From the NCBI GenBank assembly GCA_017399405.1, contig JAFQCT010000012.1, positions 62,001 to 126,000 on the forward strand: a stretch of DNA of 64,000 bases, given 5' to 3'. The position numbers and the translations under genes were made by a program. Every line of letters starts with the position of its first letter. The stretch's first letter is position 1. Source of the stretch: Clostridia bacterium. GTDB taxonomy: Bacteria > Bacillota > Clostridia > Oscillospirales > Acutalibacteraceae. Under the pieces are notes generated by a model. The model searched no databases. It was not told the DNA's origin and saw only the letters and a list, made by a program, of their open reading frames with translations. Of the stretch, positions 25,146 to 33,376 are shown piece after piece.

Positions 25146-26048
25146 TTATTTACTCCAGGTCTTTAATCTTTCACTTGCAAGCCAAGCTGCACCAAGCATA
25201 CCTGCTTTGTTGCGAAGCTGTGCTTTCACGATTCTTACATGTTTGTAATTATCCTCAAGTTGTGCCTGAACTTTTTCGTTAATATCTTTAATAAGCATAT
25301 CCTCTGACATAATGCCACCACCAAGAACAATAAGGCTTGGATTAAAAATATAGCAAAGATTACGAAGTCCTAATGCAATTTCATCTTCCCAATTATTGAT
25401 TTCTTCGATAATAATAGGATTTTTAAGATTTTCAGGTTCAAAAATCTGTCTGCCATTCATAGGTTTACCCATACGCTCTGAAACTGATGTTGTGAACACA
25501 CGACAAGCAGCATAAGCCTCATAACAACCTATTCTGCCACAAGTGCAAGGTCTGCCATCTTTATGGGTTGCCATGTGACCCATTTCGCCACCTGCATATC
25601 TTGAACCACGATAAACATCACCATTAATGTAAATACAACCGCCAACACCCGTGCCATAAGTAAGGCAAAGGAAATCCTTTTCACCTCTTGCCGCACCAAA
25701 ATGAGCCTCACCGATAGCAGCACAGTTTACATCGTTGTCAACCGCAACAGGCACACCGAATTCTTTTTCAAAAACGCGAAGACAAGTGTGGTTGTAGTTA
25801 GGAATATTACCTACACCATCGTTAATTGTTCCTGTTTCAATATTCACCTGACCGGCTGTTGAAATGCCGATAGCATCATACTGTCCTTCATACTCTTTAA
25901 GCTTTGCTTCCATAGCACGAAGTACCATGTTGTCAGTATCTTTATATGTGTTTGTAGGGAACTCTTCTGAAAAAAGCACCTCAAAATTTTCGTCAACCAA
26001 GCCAAATTTAATTGCTGTACCACCAACATCAAATGCTATAATTTTCAT
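25146..26048 (-). CDS. ROK-family sugar kinase
   Basis: This 300-residue sugar kinase has the ATP phosphate loop FDVGGTAIKFGL at the N-terminus and the catalytic aspartate D106 in VDNDVNCAA. The ROK zinc site is formed by H158 and C168, C170 and C175 in GHMATHKDGRPCTCGRIGC. ROK kinases phosphorylate glucose, N-acetylmannosamine, N-acetylglucosamine or fructose, and sequence alone does not decide among them. The operon partner with sialidase-like repeats makes an amino-sugar kinase such as N-acetylmannosamine kinase a reasonable guess. There is no helix-turn-helix domain, so it is a kinase rather than a ROK repressor. It is transcribed from a good promoter at 26094-26122. Confidence 0.88.
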   Translation of the reverse strand: MKIIAFDVGGTAIKFGLVDENFEVLFSEEFPTNTYKDTDNMVLRAMEAKLKEYEGQYDAIGISTAGQVNIETGTINDGVGNIPNYNHTCLRVFEKEFGVPVAVDNDVNCAAIGEAHFGAARGEKDFLCLTYGTGVGGCIYINGDVYRGSRYAGGEMGHMATHKDGRPCTCGRIGCYEAYAACRVFTTSVSERMGKPMNGRQIFEPENLKNPIIIEEINNWEDEIALGLRNLCYIFNPSLIVLGGGIMSEDMLIKDINEKVQAQLEDNYKHVRIVKAQLRNKAGMLGAAWLASERLKTWSK

Positions 26049-26093
26049 AATCTGTAATCTCCTCGTTATTTAAGATAATACATAATTAAATCA

Positions 26094-26122
26094 ATTATAT
26101 AGTATTTTTCTCTTTTTTACAA
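26094..26122 (-). promoter_or_regulatory. Sigma-A promoter of the ROK/BNR operon
   Basis: On the minus strand: TTGTAA, 17 bases, TATAAT. Confidence 0.7.
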
Positions 26123-26221
26123 TAAAAATCACATAAAAAGTTATGGGTATATTGATTTTTCTTTTGCGTGTCAAAAATCACTCTTCTTTTTTGTATAAAT
26201 TGTTAATTTTTAATTTTGGAC

Positions 26222-26250
26222 TTGTATATTTTATTAAAATAGTATAAAAT
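26222..26250 (+). promoter_or_regulatory. Putative promoter of the foldase gene
   Basis: TTGTAT, 17 bases, TAAAAT, in an AT-rich region about 75 bases before the start codon. Confidence 0.55.
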
Positions 26251-26326
26251 AGATGCGTTAATGTGAAAAAGTATATTTTCTTTTTCATTTTATTGTCAAA
26301 AATGTTTGTAAAGGTGGTTTTTCCCA

Positions 26327-28066
26327 ATGGAAAACAACAAGACTCAGGCGGAAATTTACCGCGAAGAGCGTAAAGAAAGACTTGCTAAGGCTGCTGCAAA
26401 GCAAGCTAAAAAGTCTCCAAAACTCTCAAAAACCAAAAAAATTGCAGGTAAGGTAATTGCTATTCTTCTTGCAGTTGTTGTAGCACTTGGTGCAGTTGGT
26501 GGAGTGCTCAATTTCTTTGGTGTTCCACAAAAAGTACTTAAAGTATCAATTGGTGATTCTGACTACAGTTTCTCTGTTGCTGAATTCAACTATTATTACT
26601 ACAACACATGGTACAATTACCATAGTACCGCATATCAGTATGAATCATATTATGGTGAAGGTATGGGTGCTAGTCTTACCGGCTATGAATACACAAAAGC
26701 ACCAACTGAGCAGGAATATACAGATGATATGATTGCTATGACAGGTCTCACTCTTGAAGACCTTGGTAATCCTGAAAACGCAACATGGGCTGATGCATTT
26801 ACTTACGCTACAATCAACAACATTATTCAGATTAAGTTTGGTGCACAGAAAGCAGAAGAAGCAGGCATTACTCTTACTGAAGAAGAAGAAAACGAGATTG
26901 ACGAGTATATTAAGAGTATCAGTGATTCTGCAAAGAGCAATGACTATTCTGTTGACAGATGGCTTCATACACAAATCGGTAAAGGTCTTTCTGAAGACCT
27001 TATCTATGAGTTCCAAAAAGAAGCATATCTTGCAACTGCTTACTTTGAAAAACTTGAAAAAGACACAAACAACGCAATTACAGAAGATGAAATCACTTCA
27101 GAATACAAAGCAAATCCTGATTTCTATGACATCTTAAATGCAAGAATTTACACATTATCAGCAGTTGAAGCAAATGTTAAAGATGATGCTACAGCAGAAG
27201 AAAAGAAAGCAGCAGAAGACAAAGCTGCAACTGAAACAAAAGCAAATGCTGATAAATTTATCAACGCTGTAACTGATGAAGAATCATTTATTAAGACTGC
27301 ACAAAACGCTATTCTTACAGAAGATAATAAGAGCACAATTAAAGCAGAAGACAGCACAAAGGCTGAAAATATTGGTTACGCTGACCTTGAAGCAGTTAGT
27401 GAAGACCTTGCAAAATGGGCTTTTGATGATGCAAGAAAAGTTGGCGATAAAACTGCAATCAAAAACGGTGACGGTTCATATACACTTATTTACCTTACAG
27501 CACTTCCTCACAAAGATGTGCGTGCAAGTTCGAATGATGTAAGACACATTCTTGTTGCTTTTGACGAAAAAACAGATGACGAAGGCAACGCAGTAACTCT
27601 TACAGACGCTGAGGTTGCAGAATACAAGGCAGAGGCACAGAAGATTCTTGACGAATTCAACGAAAATCCTACAGTTGAAAACTTTGCAGAGCTTACAAAG
27701 AAATATACTGATGATGTTGACTCAGAAGGCAACCCAAATAACGATGGTCTTTATGAGAATGTTGCTGACGACGGACAGTATGTTGAAGCATTCACAAACT
27801 GGGCAGTTGACGAAACCCGTAAACCTGGCGACACAGGCATTGTTCAAACTGAATATGGCTTCCATGTAATGTATTATGTTGAAGCAAATGATGACGCTTG
27901 GCATGCATCAGTTAAAGAAGCTATTTTTGCAGAAAAATATGCAGCAGTTACAGATGATGTTATTTTTGAAATTATGAAAGAAGTAAACTTCAAGAATTCA
28001 ACTCTTAACTGGGCAAAGGAAAAACAAAACGATTTCATTGCAAAAATCGTTATGAGTAACTTTTAA
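26327..28066 (+). CDS. Membrane-anchored parvulin-type peptidyl-prolyl isomerase
   Basis: This 579-residue foldase has a short basic cytoplasmic tail (residues 1-40), one membrane helix (about 41-65) and a large extracellular part. A SurA/PrsA-like chaperone region is followed by a parvulin domain at about residues 400-525 (VRHILVAFDEK, then FAELTKKYTDD, GLYENVADDGQYVEAF, GDTGIVQTEYGFHVMYY). The parvulin histidine and the terminal FHVM motif are present. It should assist folding of exported proteins at the membrane surface. Unlike lipoprotein PrsA it has no lipobox and uses a helix anchor. It is a single-gene unit with a strong terminator. Confidence 0.88.
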   Translation: MENNKTQAEIYREERKERLAKAAAKQAKKSPKLSKTKKIAGKVIAILLAVVVALGAVGGVLNFFGVPQKVLKVSIGDSDYSFSVAEFNYYYYNTWYNYHSTAYQYESYYGEGMGASLTGYEYTKAPTEQEYTDDMIAMTGLTLEDLGNPENATWADAFTYATINNIIQIKFGAQKAEEAGITLTEEEENEIDEYIKSISDSAKSNDYSVDRWLHTQIGKGLSEDLIYEFQKEAYLATAYFEKLEKDTNNAITEDEITSEYKANPDFYDILNARIYTLSAVEANVKDDATAEEKKAAEDKAATETKANADKFINAVTDEESFIKTAQNAILTEDNKSTIKAEDSTKAENIGYADLEAVSEDLAKWAFDDARKVGDKTAIKNGDGSYTLIYLTALPHKDVRASSNDVRHILVAFDEKTDDEGNAVTLTDAEVAEYKAEAQKILDEFNENPTVENFAELTKKYTDDVDSEGNPNNDGLYENVADDGQYVEAFTNWAVDETRKPGDTGIVQTEYGFHVMYYVEANDDAWHASVKEAIFAEKYAAVTDDVIFEIMKEVNFKNSTLNWAKEKQNDFIAKIVMSNF

Positions 28067-28082
28067 TCAGTAAAAAATTATA

Positions 28083-28116
28083 GCCACGCAGATACACTTT
28101 CTGCGTGGCATTTTTT
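28083..28116 (+). terminator. Terminator after the foldase gene
   Basis: A 10-bp stem (GCCACGCAGA with TCTGCGTGGC) followed by six T. Confidence 0.92.
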
Positions 28117-28214
28117 ATATAAAAATTTTTTCTAAAAGTTTTGTGACATATTGGTATTTTTGCCACTACCTTACAAAGACCGGTTTTTATACGGAGAGGA
28201 AGGAGGTTTTTGTC

Positions 28215-28763
28215 TTGTCCGGAACTGATATTAAAAAGAAAGCTGACAAACTACTTGAAGAATATTGTCAGAATTACAAAACAAGTTTATATAAATACGC
28301 GTATTTAAGAACAGGACACGACAAAGATGCGGCAGAAGACTGTGTTCAGGAAGCTTTTATGGTTATATACAAACGATTGCGCAAAGGGGAAGAATTCTCG
28401 CAACCAAAAGCATTCCTTTACAGAACAGTTGATAATTTTGTTAAGGAACACTTAAGAGACTTACAGAAGCGGAAGAAAATTCAAGACGCAACAATAGGGG
28501 AAAGTGCGTTTTTCGAGTTGCCTGTTTTCCAAAATCTTGATGAGCAGACCGAAAACGAAATTATAAATGCTGTATTCAAAGAAATGAGCGATAAAGAAAA
28601 AGTTATTTACAGAAAACGCTACATAGAAAAATGTAATGTGCGTGACATAGCAACTGAATATAATATTTCAGTTTCAACCGTCACCACAAGGCTTTACAGA
28701 ATAAGACAAAAAGCCGAAGATATTGTAAAACGAGAACTTTCAGAAAGGGGGATTTTTGAATGA
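28215..28763 (+). CDS. ECF-type RNA polymerase sigma factor
   Basis: A 182-residue sigma factor with only regions 2 and 4. Region 2 holds YKYAYLRTGHDKDAAEDCVQEAF (about residues 24-46). Region 4 holds the helix-turn-helix KCNVRDIATEYNISVSTVTTRLYRIRQKA near the C-terminus. I place the start at the TTG at 28215, 8 bases after a long ribosome site (AGGAAGGAGG). The in-frame codons upstream include no start with a similar site. The stop overlaps the start of the large membrane protein downstream (ATGA), the usual arrangement of an ECF sigma factor with its anti-sigma. It would direct an envelope- or environment-responsive regulon, including possibly its own operon. Confidence 0.88.
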   Translation: MSGTDIKKKADKLLEEYCQNYKTSLYKYAYLRTGHDKDAAEDCVQEAFMVIYKRLRKGEEFSQPKAFLYRTVDNFVKEHLRDLQKRKKIQDATIGESAFFELPVFQNLDEQTENEIINAVFKEMSDKEKVIYRKRYIEKCNVRDIATEYNISVSTVTTRLYRIRQKAEDIVKRELSERGIFE

Positions 28764-31700
28764 CAAACACAAGAGTAGCAGAACTTATAAACCAGAACAA
28801 TTTTGTAAGTATTCTTAAAAATGAACTCTATGCACTTATTGACGAAGAGTTAGCAAAAGACACAGAAATGGATTGCGACCTTATTGATGAACTTGTAAAC
28901 GCTATTGAAGCATTAGAACAATGCGAAGACGAAAATCCCGCAGTAGTACTCCCCTTAATCTTCGCAGATGGCACACTCCTTTCAAAACGAATTCGTAATA
29001 AAGTGAACGGTAAAAAGACACTTATGCGAATTACTGCTTTAGCTGCAGCGTTTGCTATGATTCTTTCAGGTGCTAATCAGATTCCTACAAGCGAGGGTAA
29101 AAGCGTACTCGTTTATGCAGTTGACGAATTTTTAGAGGGTATTGGCGAAATCTTTGGTATTGAAAAACTTCTTGAAAAAGAAGAAACTCCAACAACCCCT
29201 GAAATTGAAGAAAGCACAACAACTCCTGAAAAAGTTGAAGAAGAAATTAAAGAACAGAGCAAAGAGCCGATTGCTACCGCACCTGAAATTGTTAGCATTG
29301 GACTTATAACTTACGGTAGTTTCAAATCTTCTTATCTTTGGAAAGAAGAACTTGACCTTACAGGGCTTAAAGTTGTTGCAGTTTATTCTGACGACACTGA
29401 AAAGGTAATCCCTGTAAGTGATTGTGAAATTTCAGGATTTAACTCACTTAAGCTTGGTGAACAACTCGTTACTGTAAAATACAAAGGTGTTTCCGCATTC
29501 TTCAAAGTAACCGTTTCAAAAACCGAACAGAATAATGCTGAAACAAGAAAGATTACTAATATTGAGTGTAATGTTACAGGTAAAGATGTTATTGTTCCAA
29601 AGGGTACTGAAAACCCTGCCATAGCTAATAATGTTAAATACCGTTATGTTTATTCTGATGGTACATTCTCACCATGGACAGCTTGCAAGGATGCAGAATT
29701 AGTTTCAGAATATGACAGCGAACTCATTGATACTCCACAAACTCTCACTTACCAAGCACCTAACGGAATGACATTCACTATCAATGTTATTGTTTATGAC
29801 AACACTGTACCTGAAGAGTTGAAAGTTATAAGACTTGAGGTTTCTGGAATACCTAAAGCTATGAAATACTATCCAACAAACCTTTATAAGTGCTATACTT
29901 ATGTAGGTGAAGAGGTTGACTTTACACAGTTTGAACTCAAAGTAACCTACGAAGATGGCTCTTTCAAACACAAAACACTTGCAGACAGCAAAATTCAGGC
30001 TTTTGGCACAATGAGAACTGATAGACCTTCATCATATAAAGGCTATACAATCACCTTTGCTTATGGTGATGCGACAGTTGATTTTAAGTATGATGTACTT
30101 ATCAAACCTGAAATTCAAGCGTGGTTTGTTGATGAAACAAGATGGGATGTTTATTATGTAAACGAAGCACCACAAGAATACAATGCCTCTACCCTTGTTA
30201 CTGCAAATATGACAGACTCAAACGAAAGAATTTATCTTGATGTTGAGGTTAAGGGCTACGACCCAAATAAGATTGGTTATATTGAATTAGAAATCTATTA
30301 TAACGGTGAAAAACTTTGCGATTATATAAGCGGATTTATTTATGGTGACACAGGCTTTGCGGTAACTTCACGTCCAATTACTGACGCTGAAGCATTACCA
30401 AGCAAGTTAAACCATACACCTTATGTTATTGCTAACAAATGCATAGGTAACGGTAATTTTGAAACCTATGCAGATATTAAAGACCAGCTTAAAGGCGGAA
30501 TAGTTGATGACCCAAATCAATATTACCAAAGCACTACTGCAGGCGAATTGAAAGCTATGGGTATTTCAAGTTTTAGTGTAAGATGTATTGACCATGCAAT
30601 TGTTGAATATAAAATCCGTGCAGACCAGAAAATTACCGAAATTGGTACACATACTGCACAAGTTTATCTTTATAACACTAAAACTAATGACAATGGCTGG
30701 TCTTATCAACGAGACGGTATCGCACAAGACCTTTCATATACGACAACGATAAAAGAACAACCAGTTAAATATGAAGTTGATGCCCCTAACAACATTAAAA
30801 TAAATATTCAGGATATTTATTCTGAATTTTATGACAAGCTTCATGTGTATGCAGTCTATGAAGACGGTAGAAAAGAAGAAATCTTTGACTATACTGTAAA
30901 GAGATATTCACCATCACTTGAAACCACATCATCTCGTTTAGATATATTTATTCGTTATCCTTCAGGTAATGGTCAATATAGACAGGTTTATATTTACAGT
31001 GATGGCTATGAGGACTCTTTCTTTATTACGGTAAGTGATTATCGTAAGGAAAAGGAAAATTATTATGCAGTTGGTGAAAAGGTCCCTGCTGTTGATGTTG
31101 TATTCTCTTCTGCAAAGAGGGAAGATTTAGACTCCTTCTACACAACTGAAACCGCGACACACATCCTTGAAAAATGGGATATTGAAGGTTGGGACACATC
31201 AACACCTGGCGAAAAGGAAGCTACAATTATTTATCATAGCCCTATCGGTGATTTGAAAACTACATATAAATATATTGTTATTCCTGAATATCTTGAACCT
31301 ACATGCACAATAGTTTTCAATGAAGGCGTTGTTTATGATATAAGATATGGACTTGTTAAAGACACTTACAAAGTGATTTATACAGACAGAGTAGGTAAAA
31401 CTCACGAAATAACCGATTATATGGTTTCATACAACAATAATTCAACAATAACTGTTCATGTGAAAAACCCTTATAATCCAATTTATGAGGAAACATACTT
31501 TGTAGATATTGAAAATGCTGTGGGCAGATGTGAAAACTTCAAGGCAGAAAAGCTTGAAGACGGTAGCATTAAAATTACTGCCGATTGTCCTTATTATCCT
31601 GAAAACGGAACAATGAAATTTTATTTAAGTTATCCTACAGGAAAAGGACAATACGGAACAGTATACAAGACCATTAAAAGTTCTACACCTGAATTTATTA

Positions 31701-31828
31701 TCACACCCGAAATGCTACAATCTGGTATAGATGTTGCAAGATTTGAATTCCGTGCATATATTGTTGACAAGAATACTCATAGTGAATATAAAGTATATAC
31801 AAAAGTAATTGATTTTTCTCTTGTATAG
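28760..31828 (+). CDS. Giant membrane protein with Ig-like domains, probable anti-sigma factor
   Basis: The 1022-residue protein has a cytoplasmic acidic N-terminus (residues 1-85), one hydrophobic segment at about 89-106 (MRITALAAAFAMILSG), a Thr/Glu/Pro-rich stalk at 140-172, and a long exterior part. That part contains several Big_3-type Ig-like modules. The first, at about 189-254, has DLTGLKVVAVYSDD...LGEQLVTVKYKGVSAFFKVTV. Another lies at about 380-450 (VDFTQFELKVTYEDGS). Translation is coupled to the ECF sigma gene by a 4-base overlap. From this I infer that the N-terminus holds the sigma factor and the exterior senses a surface, polymer or stress. No peptidase or carbohydrate-binding motif is recognised, and the anti-sigma domain itself is not a clear match to a named family. 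Confidence 0.7.
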   Translation: MTNTRVAELINQNNFVSILKNELYALIDEELAKDTEMDCDLIDELVNAIEALEQCEDENPAVVLPLIFADGTLLSKRIRNKVNGKKTLMRITALAAAFAMILSGANQIPTSEGKSVLVYAVDEFLEGIGEIFGIEKLLEKEETPTTPEIEESTTTPEKVEEEIKEQSKEPIATAPEIVSIGLITYGSFKSSYLWKEELDLTGLKVVAVYSDDTEKVIPVSDCEISGFNSLKLGEQLVTVKYKGVSAFFKVTVSKTEQNNAETRKITNIECNVTGKDVIVPKGTENPAIANNVKYRYVYSDGTFSPWTACKDAELVSEYDSELIDTPQTLTYQAPNGMTFTINVIVYDNTVPEELKVIRLEVSGIPKAMKYYPTNLYKCYTYVGEEVDFTQFELKVTYEDGSFKHKTLADSKIQAFGTMRTDRPSSYKGYTITFAYGDATVDFKYDVLIKPEIQAWFVDETRWDVYYVNEAPQEYNASTLVTANMTDSNERIYLDVEVKGYDPNKIGYIELEIYYNGEKLCDYISGFIYGDTGFAVTSRPITDAEALPSKLNHTPYVIANKCIGNGNFETYADIKDQLKGGIVDDPNQYYQSTTAGELKAMGISSFSVRCIDHAIVEYKIRADQKITEIGTHTAQVYLYNTKTNDNGWSYQRDGIAQDLSYTTTIKEQPVKYEVDAPNNIKINIQDIYSEFYDKLHVYAVYEDGRKEEIFDYTVKRYSPSLETTSSRLDIFIRYPSGNGQYRQVYIYSDGYEDSFFITVSDYRKEKENYYAVGEKVPAVDVVFSSAKREDLDSFYTTETATHILEKWDIEGWDTSTPGEKEATIIYHSPIGDLKTTYKYIVIPEYLEPTCTIVFNEGVVYDIRYGLVKDTYKVIYTDRVGKTHEITDYMVSYNNNSTITVHVKNPYNPIYEETYFVDIENAVGRCENFKAEKLEDGSIKITADCPYYPENGTMKFYLSYPTGKGQYGTVYKTIKSSTPEFIITPEMLQSGIDVARFEFRAYIVDKNTHSEYKVYTKVIDFSLV

Positions 31829-31836
31829 ATAAAAAC

Positions 31837-31880
31837 ACCACCTTGTTCGTTTTGTTCATTGAACAGGGTGGTTGTTTTTT
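31837..31880 (+). terminator. Terminator after the sigma/anti-sigma operon
   Basis: A 12-bp stem with one G-T pair (ACCACCTTGTTC with GAACAGGGTGGT) followed by TTGTTTTTT. Confidence 0.9.
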
Positions 31881-31988
31881 ATCTGTATTATAAATACTTG
31901 GATTTTTGATTAAATTTTGCTTTTGAGACCGTAGGTTTACGAGTATAAGTCAAGGGTGAAAAAGTGAAATTTCGCAAAAAGACTGCAT

Positions 31989-33113
31989 TTATTTCTTTTT
32001 TAATATTTTTCTTGCGGTTACTAATCCTACTGTTGCTACAATGCCTGCAACTGCACCTTTGATAAGTGGCATTGCTGCGTCAAAGCTATTTGGTGCATAA
32101 GTGTATGCGTTATAACGGATTTTCTTTTCTACCTTGAAATCGGGTAAATCTTTAATCTCGATTGTTGTTGTTTCAAAGTTCTTCACATCATTTTCTTGGA
32201 AGTCGAAAATGCGTACTCCCCTTTTATCTGCAGGACCGTAAACATTAAATCCGCAACCTTGGGTATAACCCATTTTCATACCCTTGTATTCGCCCATAAA
32301 CGAGTTATTATGGTCGTGACCAAAGAACATAGCAAACACATCGCCTTTTTCGTTAAGAGCATCAAATTCGCCTGTATTCGCTTCAGGTGTTGCAGGAGTT
32401 TCCCACACAAAAGAACGGTCATTGATTACACAACATTCAGGGTTTAAGTCAAAGAACTTGCCTGCGTGGTCACGGTACCCCGTTGCTACGCCTTTTTTCT
32501 TTGGAACTTCCATAAGCAAATTCCACATTTCAGGCACAGGAATATGTTGAAACATAATCGTTGGCACATATTTCCCATATTTTTCTTTAAGTTCATCACG
32601 AAGCCCTTTATACCACTCAATTTGTCCAACGGACACAGGACTGCAACGACCATTAAGGCTCATTGAAAGACTATCAATCAAAAGCACATTGAGTTTAGGG
32701 CTACCGTCTTCACCCATAACGAGAAGATTATGGTTGCAATAACCGTCAATATTGTCATCTGCATTAAATGCAAGGCAATTTTCATGCTGTTTATAGAGTT
32801 CTAACTGATGCTGTTTATTTGCAGCACATTGGTCATCGTGATTACCGAAAACGAATGTAAAAGGCACGCCCATTTCGTCAATTGGTTTAAGAAGATTATC
32901 AATTGCAATTTTTGGATTTGCTTTTCTGTCGCCAATATTAAATGTAATGCCATAACCTTTTAACTGGTCACCACTAAAAACAACCAAATCGGGTTTTGCT
33001 TTTTTAAGAGCACAACGAATGAAATTCACCGTATCAGGTGATGTCCAACTTGTGTCTTGTGTATCCGCAATCTGCATTATTCTGAATTTGCCATTATTAA
33101 ATTTAAGTTCCAT
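31989..33113 (-). CDS. Tail-anchored calcineurin-like phosphoesterase
   Basis: A 374-residue metallophosphoesterase with the metal-site blocks IADTQD (residues 15-20), FSGDQLKG, VFGNHDDQC, FQHIPVPE and FFGHDHNNSF. The DTQ variant of the first motif is seen in purple-acid-phosphatase-like proteins. There is no N-terminal signal. A C-terminal hydrophobic segment (IKGAVAGIVATVGLVTA), followed by a basic RKILKKK, looks like a tail anchor, which would place the enzyme on the cytoplasmic face. The substrate is unknown. It is a single gene on the minus strand. Confidence 0.82.
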   Translation of the reverse strand: MELKFNNGKFRIMQIADTQDTSWTSPDTVNFIRCALKKAKPDLVVFSGDQLKGYGITFNIGDRKANPKIAIDNLLKPIDEMGVPFTFVFGNHDDQCAANKQHQLELYKQHENCLAFNADDNIDGYCNHNLLVMGEDGSPKLNVLLIDSLSMSLNGRCSPVSVGQIEWYKGLRDELKEKYGKYVPTIMFQHIPVPEMWNLLMEVPKKKGVATGYRDHAGKFFDLNPECCVINDRSFVWETPATPEANTGEFDALNEKGDVFAMFFGHDHNNSFMGEYKGMKMGYTQGCGFNVYGPADKRGVRIFDFQENDVKNFETTTIEIKDLPDFKVEKKIRYNAYTYAPNSFDAAMPLIKGAVAGIVATVGLVTARKILKKK

Positions 33114-33189
33114 AATATCACCAAGGGTATTATAACAAAAAGAAATAGCGTATTCAAGTATGTTAAATGCACCGTCATGTGCAAATCAT

Positions 33190-33327
33190 GTGATTTATCA
33201 CAATTCATGATGAAATCAATTCATGCAAACTTGTTTGCAATTCATTTTATTAATGATTTGCTTTGTATTAATTGGCTACGCCATGATTTCTCGATTCGCT
33301 CCATGAATTGAATTCTTACGAATTCAT
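33190..33327. repeat. Array of short hairpins separated by AATTCAT boxes
   Basis: Seven boxes of AATTCAT or its inverse (ATGATTT/ATGAATT) start at 33202, 33218, 33239, 33253, 33283, 33303 and 33321. Between and around them are small perfect hairpins: GTGATTTATCAC, TGCAAACTTGTTTGCA, GGCTACGCC and GAATTCTTACGAATTC. The first three boxes point one way and the next three the other way. The array fills the spacer between pckG and the phosphoesterase. No coding potential is seen. Confidence 0.6.
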
Positions 33328-33339
33328 TAAATAAATAAC

Positions 33340-33366
33340 AAAAACGGAGCCGAAGCCCCGTTTTTC
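33340..33366 (-). terminator. Terminator after pckG
   Basis: A stem with a UUCG-type tetraloop on the minus strand (AAAAACGGGGC-TTCG-GCTCCGTTTTT) followed by GTTATTT. Confidence 0.9.
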
Positions 33367-33376
33367 AAAATTTAAC

